Source of the DNA: Kappaphycus alvarezii | Taxonomy: Eukaryota > Rhodophyta > Florideophyceae > Gigartinales > Solieriaceae | DNA length: 64,000 bases | Direction: 5' to 3' | Assembly: GCA_002205965.3 (NCBI GenBank) | Contig: NADL03000133.1 | Location: 124,001 to 188,000 of the forward strand | In this document: piece by piece, positions 62,911 through 64,000 of the stretch | Layout of the letters: each line of letters opens with the position of its first letter | Numbering within the stretch: the first letter of the stretch is position 1 | Made by a program: the position numbers and the translations under genes | The notes under the pieces: generated by a model | What the model was told of the DNA's origin: nothing | Database searches by the model: none | Seen by the model: the letters and a program-made list of their open reading frames with translations, nothing else

Positions 62911-63215
62911 ATGGCATTGCGTCAAGTCGTAAAGCGGCAAAAGACGGATGAACAGGTGCTTGATGCGTTGTCCGACAATATCAGGTAATCACGCCCCAAC
63001 TTGCATAGAATCAACGAGTTTATCCAATGGTTGGTTGGCAGAATGTAGTTTTTGAAAGACGGCGAGTTACCCCTACAACGTTTGGATAGTATCATTGCCG
63101 CATGACAAGAGCATTTTCATGTGTCGAACAACCCACTTGCTAAGCCAGGAGCTTCGCAGGGCTACATTACTGCAGCTTATAGTGGAGCACTTTATTCTTT
63201 TATACAAACTGTCCC
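62911..63215 (+). pseudogene. coding-like stretch with three in-frame stops
   Basis: One frame reads MALRQVVKRQKTDEQVLDAL, stop, RPNLHRINEFIQWLVGRM, stop, FLKDGELPLQRLDSIIAA, stop, then QEHFHVSNNPLAKPGASQ and GYITAAYSGALYSFIQTV. Protein-like composition on both sides of each stop suggests a decayed gene. CAGGTAATC after the first segment could also be a splice donor. No family is recognised. Confidence 0.35.
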
Positions 63216-63651
63216 CCCATTTCTTCCATTGCCGTCGCCCCATCCCAACCATTCTCCCTTGCCTCTCGCACCCGTCGACCTACCTACCAAAGACCAAATG
63301 CTCCACTTCCCTCCATCACTGCTGTGCTCATCACACACTGGCCAGTCTTCCAACCGCGCTTCCGTTGATCCACCATCACAGCCCCGCCCATTACTTACTC
63401 CGCTCAAAATACCTTGCGAATACACAACAACGCCGTACCCATCCATGTTACGATGCGTCTCTTCCCATCCTACCGTGTCGCGAATGCCGTCAAAAGTCCG
63501 CATGCATCCCCTCCTCCAACAGTCCCTCACCTCCAAAGCACCTTCCGTTGCGTGGACACACAAAAAATGCAACACCTTTTTCCCGCCCGTGCCCACACTC
63601 TGGCGTTTCTTATACACATGCTACACGGCCGTCCTCAAAAAGCGCTGTTAG

Positions 63652-64000
63652 CCCCTGAAACGCCGACGCACCCTGATTCCCACGGCGGAGGGTACTCAAC
63701 ACCAGGACCTTGCCAGTGTGCCCTTGTTTTCCCTTGCAATCCACTCCTTTGCCCCCCGCATAGCGCACTCTACCCTCCCTACACTCAACCAACGGTTCGC
63801 GGCGGATGCGGCCCTGATTGGGATGCTTGGCAATCTTCGCACTTCTTCCCCAACCTGCCCACAACTCCAATCTTCAGGCCTTCCTACCCCCGCCCACCTT
63901 GCCTCGCCTCCCACCTTGACTTTTCCCTTTGAACAATTCAAGCTTCAAGTCTTTGAAATACTGGCTGCCGCTCTTGGAGGCCCAGACTTCACCAGATCCT
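63652..64000 (+). CDS. hypothetical protein, partial at right window edge
   Basis: A frame open from 63652 to the end of the window reads RRRTLIPTAEGTQHQDLASV, SLAIHSFAPRIAHSTLPTLN, QRFAADAALIGMLGNLR and FEQFKLQVFEILAAALGGPD, with protein-like composition. There is no ATG near its start. The preceding CTGTTAG could be a splice acceptor, or the gene may change frame from the 63414-63690 stretch (MQHLFPARAHTLAFLIHMLH). No domain is recognised. Confidence 0.4.

Overview
The window looks like nuclear DNA of a eukaryotic alga. A eukaryote-type assimilatory nitrate reductase (Mo-pterin, cytochrome b5, FAD/NADH modules in one protein) and a Golgi-type glycosyltransferase are both encoded without introns. 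They sit in a small gene island beside roughly 50 kb of nested, decayed retrotransposons. This layout of intron-poor gene islands separated by LTR and LINE-like repeats fits a florideophyte red alga of the Chondrus type best. That assignment is inference from layout and protein style, not a database match. The standard genetic code is used.

Layout. 1-5.0 kb: a decayed Ty3/gypsy copy (family 1, + strand) with its 3' LTR. 5.35-5.58 kb: a foldback repeat. 6.2-7.3 kb: a broken CK1-like protein kinase. 8.6-9.0 kb: a small intact C2H2 zinc-finger gene. 9.65-17.84 kb: a composite family-1 gypsy provirus (- strand) flanked by the 5-bp duplication GCATC. It has three LTRs, gag, protease, RT, RNase H, integrase and an extra ORF downstream of integrase. 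17.8-25.4 kb: LINE fragments of several families, one LTR-linked element with its own ORF, and a solo LTR. 25.6-26.5 kb: a second copy of that ORF plus LTR-like tail. 29.6-31.2 kb: a second copy of the 3.5-5.0 kb segment. 31.2-34.2 kb: a nearly complete LINE with a restriction-like endonuclease. 34.7-35.8 kb: a decayed gene. 37.3-38.2 kb: LINE 3' part. 38.2-41.0 kb: a 3'-truncated second gypsy family. 42.0-43.4 kb: an old copia-like pol, cut by a young copia element (43.44-48.16 kb) with near-identical LTRs. 51-52 kb: LINE 3' end.

The gene island starts at about 53.4 kb. Nitrate reductase (+) faces a 1011-codon glycosyltransferase (-). A secreted cysteine-repeat protein (-) lies just upstream of the glycosyltransferase. 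A hypothetical coding region runs off the right edge. Nitrate reductase does the first step of nitrate assimilation, and the glycosyltransferase and secreted protein probably serve the secretory pathway or cell surface. No operon logic applies.

The most unusual items are these: the extra gypsy ORF, made of two diverged copies of one domain; the swapped U3 regions and third LTR inside one TSD-flanked provirus; an unrecognised acidic protein twice found joined to the same LTR tail; and a single-base frameshift in the FAD/NADH part of nitrate reductase. I worked by eye, so frames, boundaries and identities are approximate unless a short exact match is quoted.
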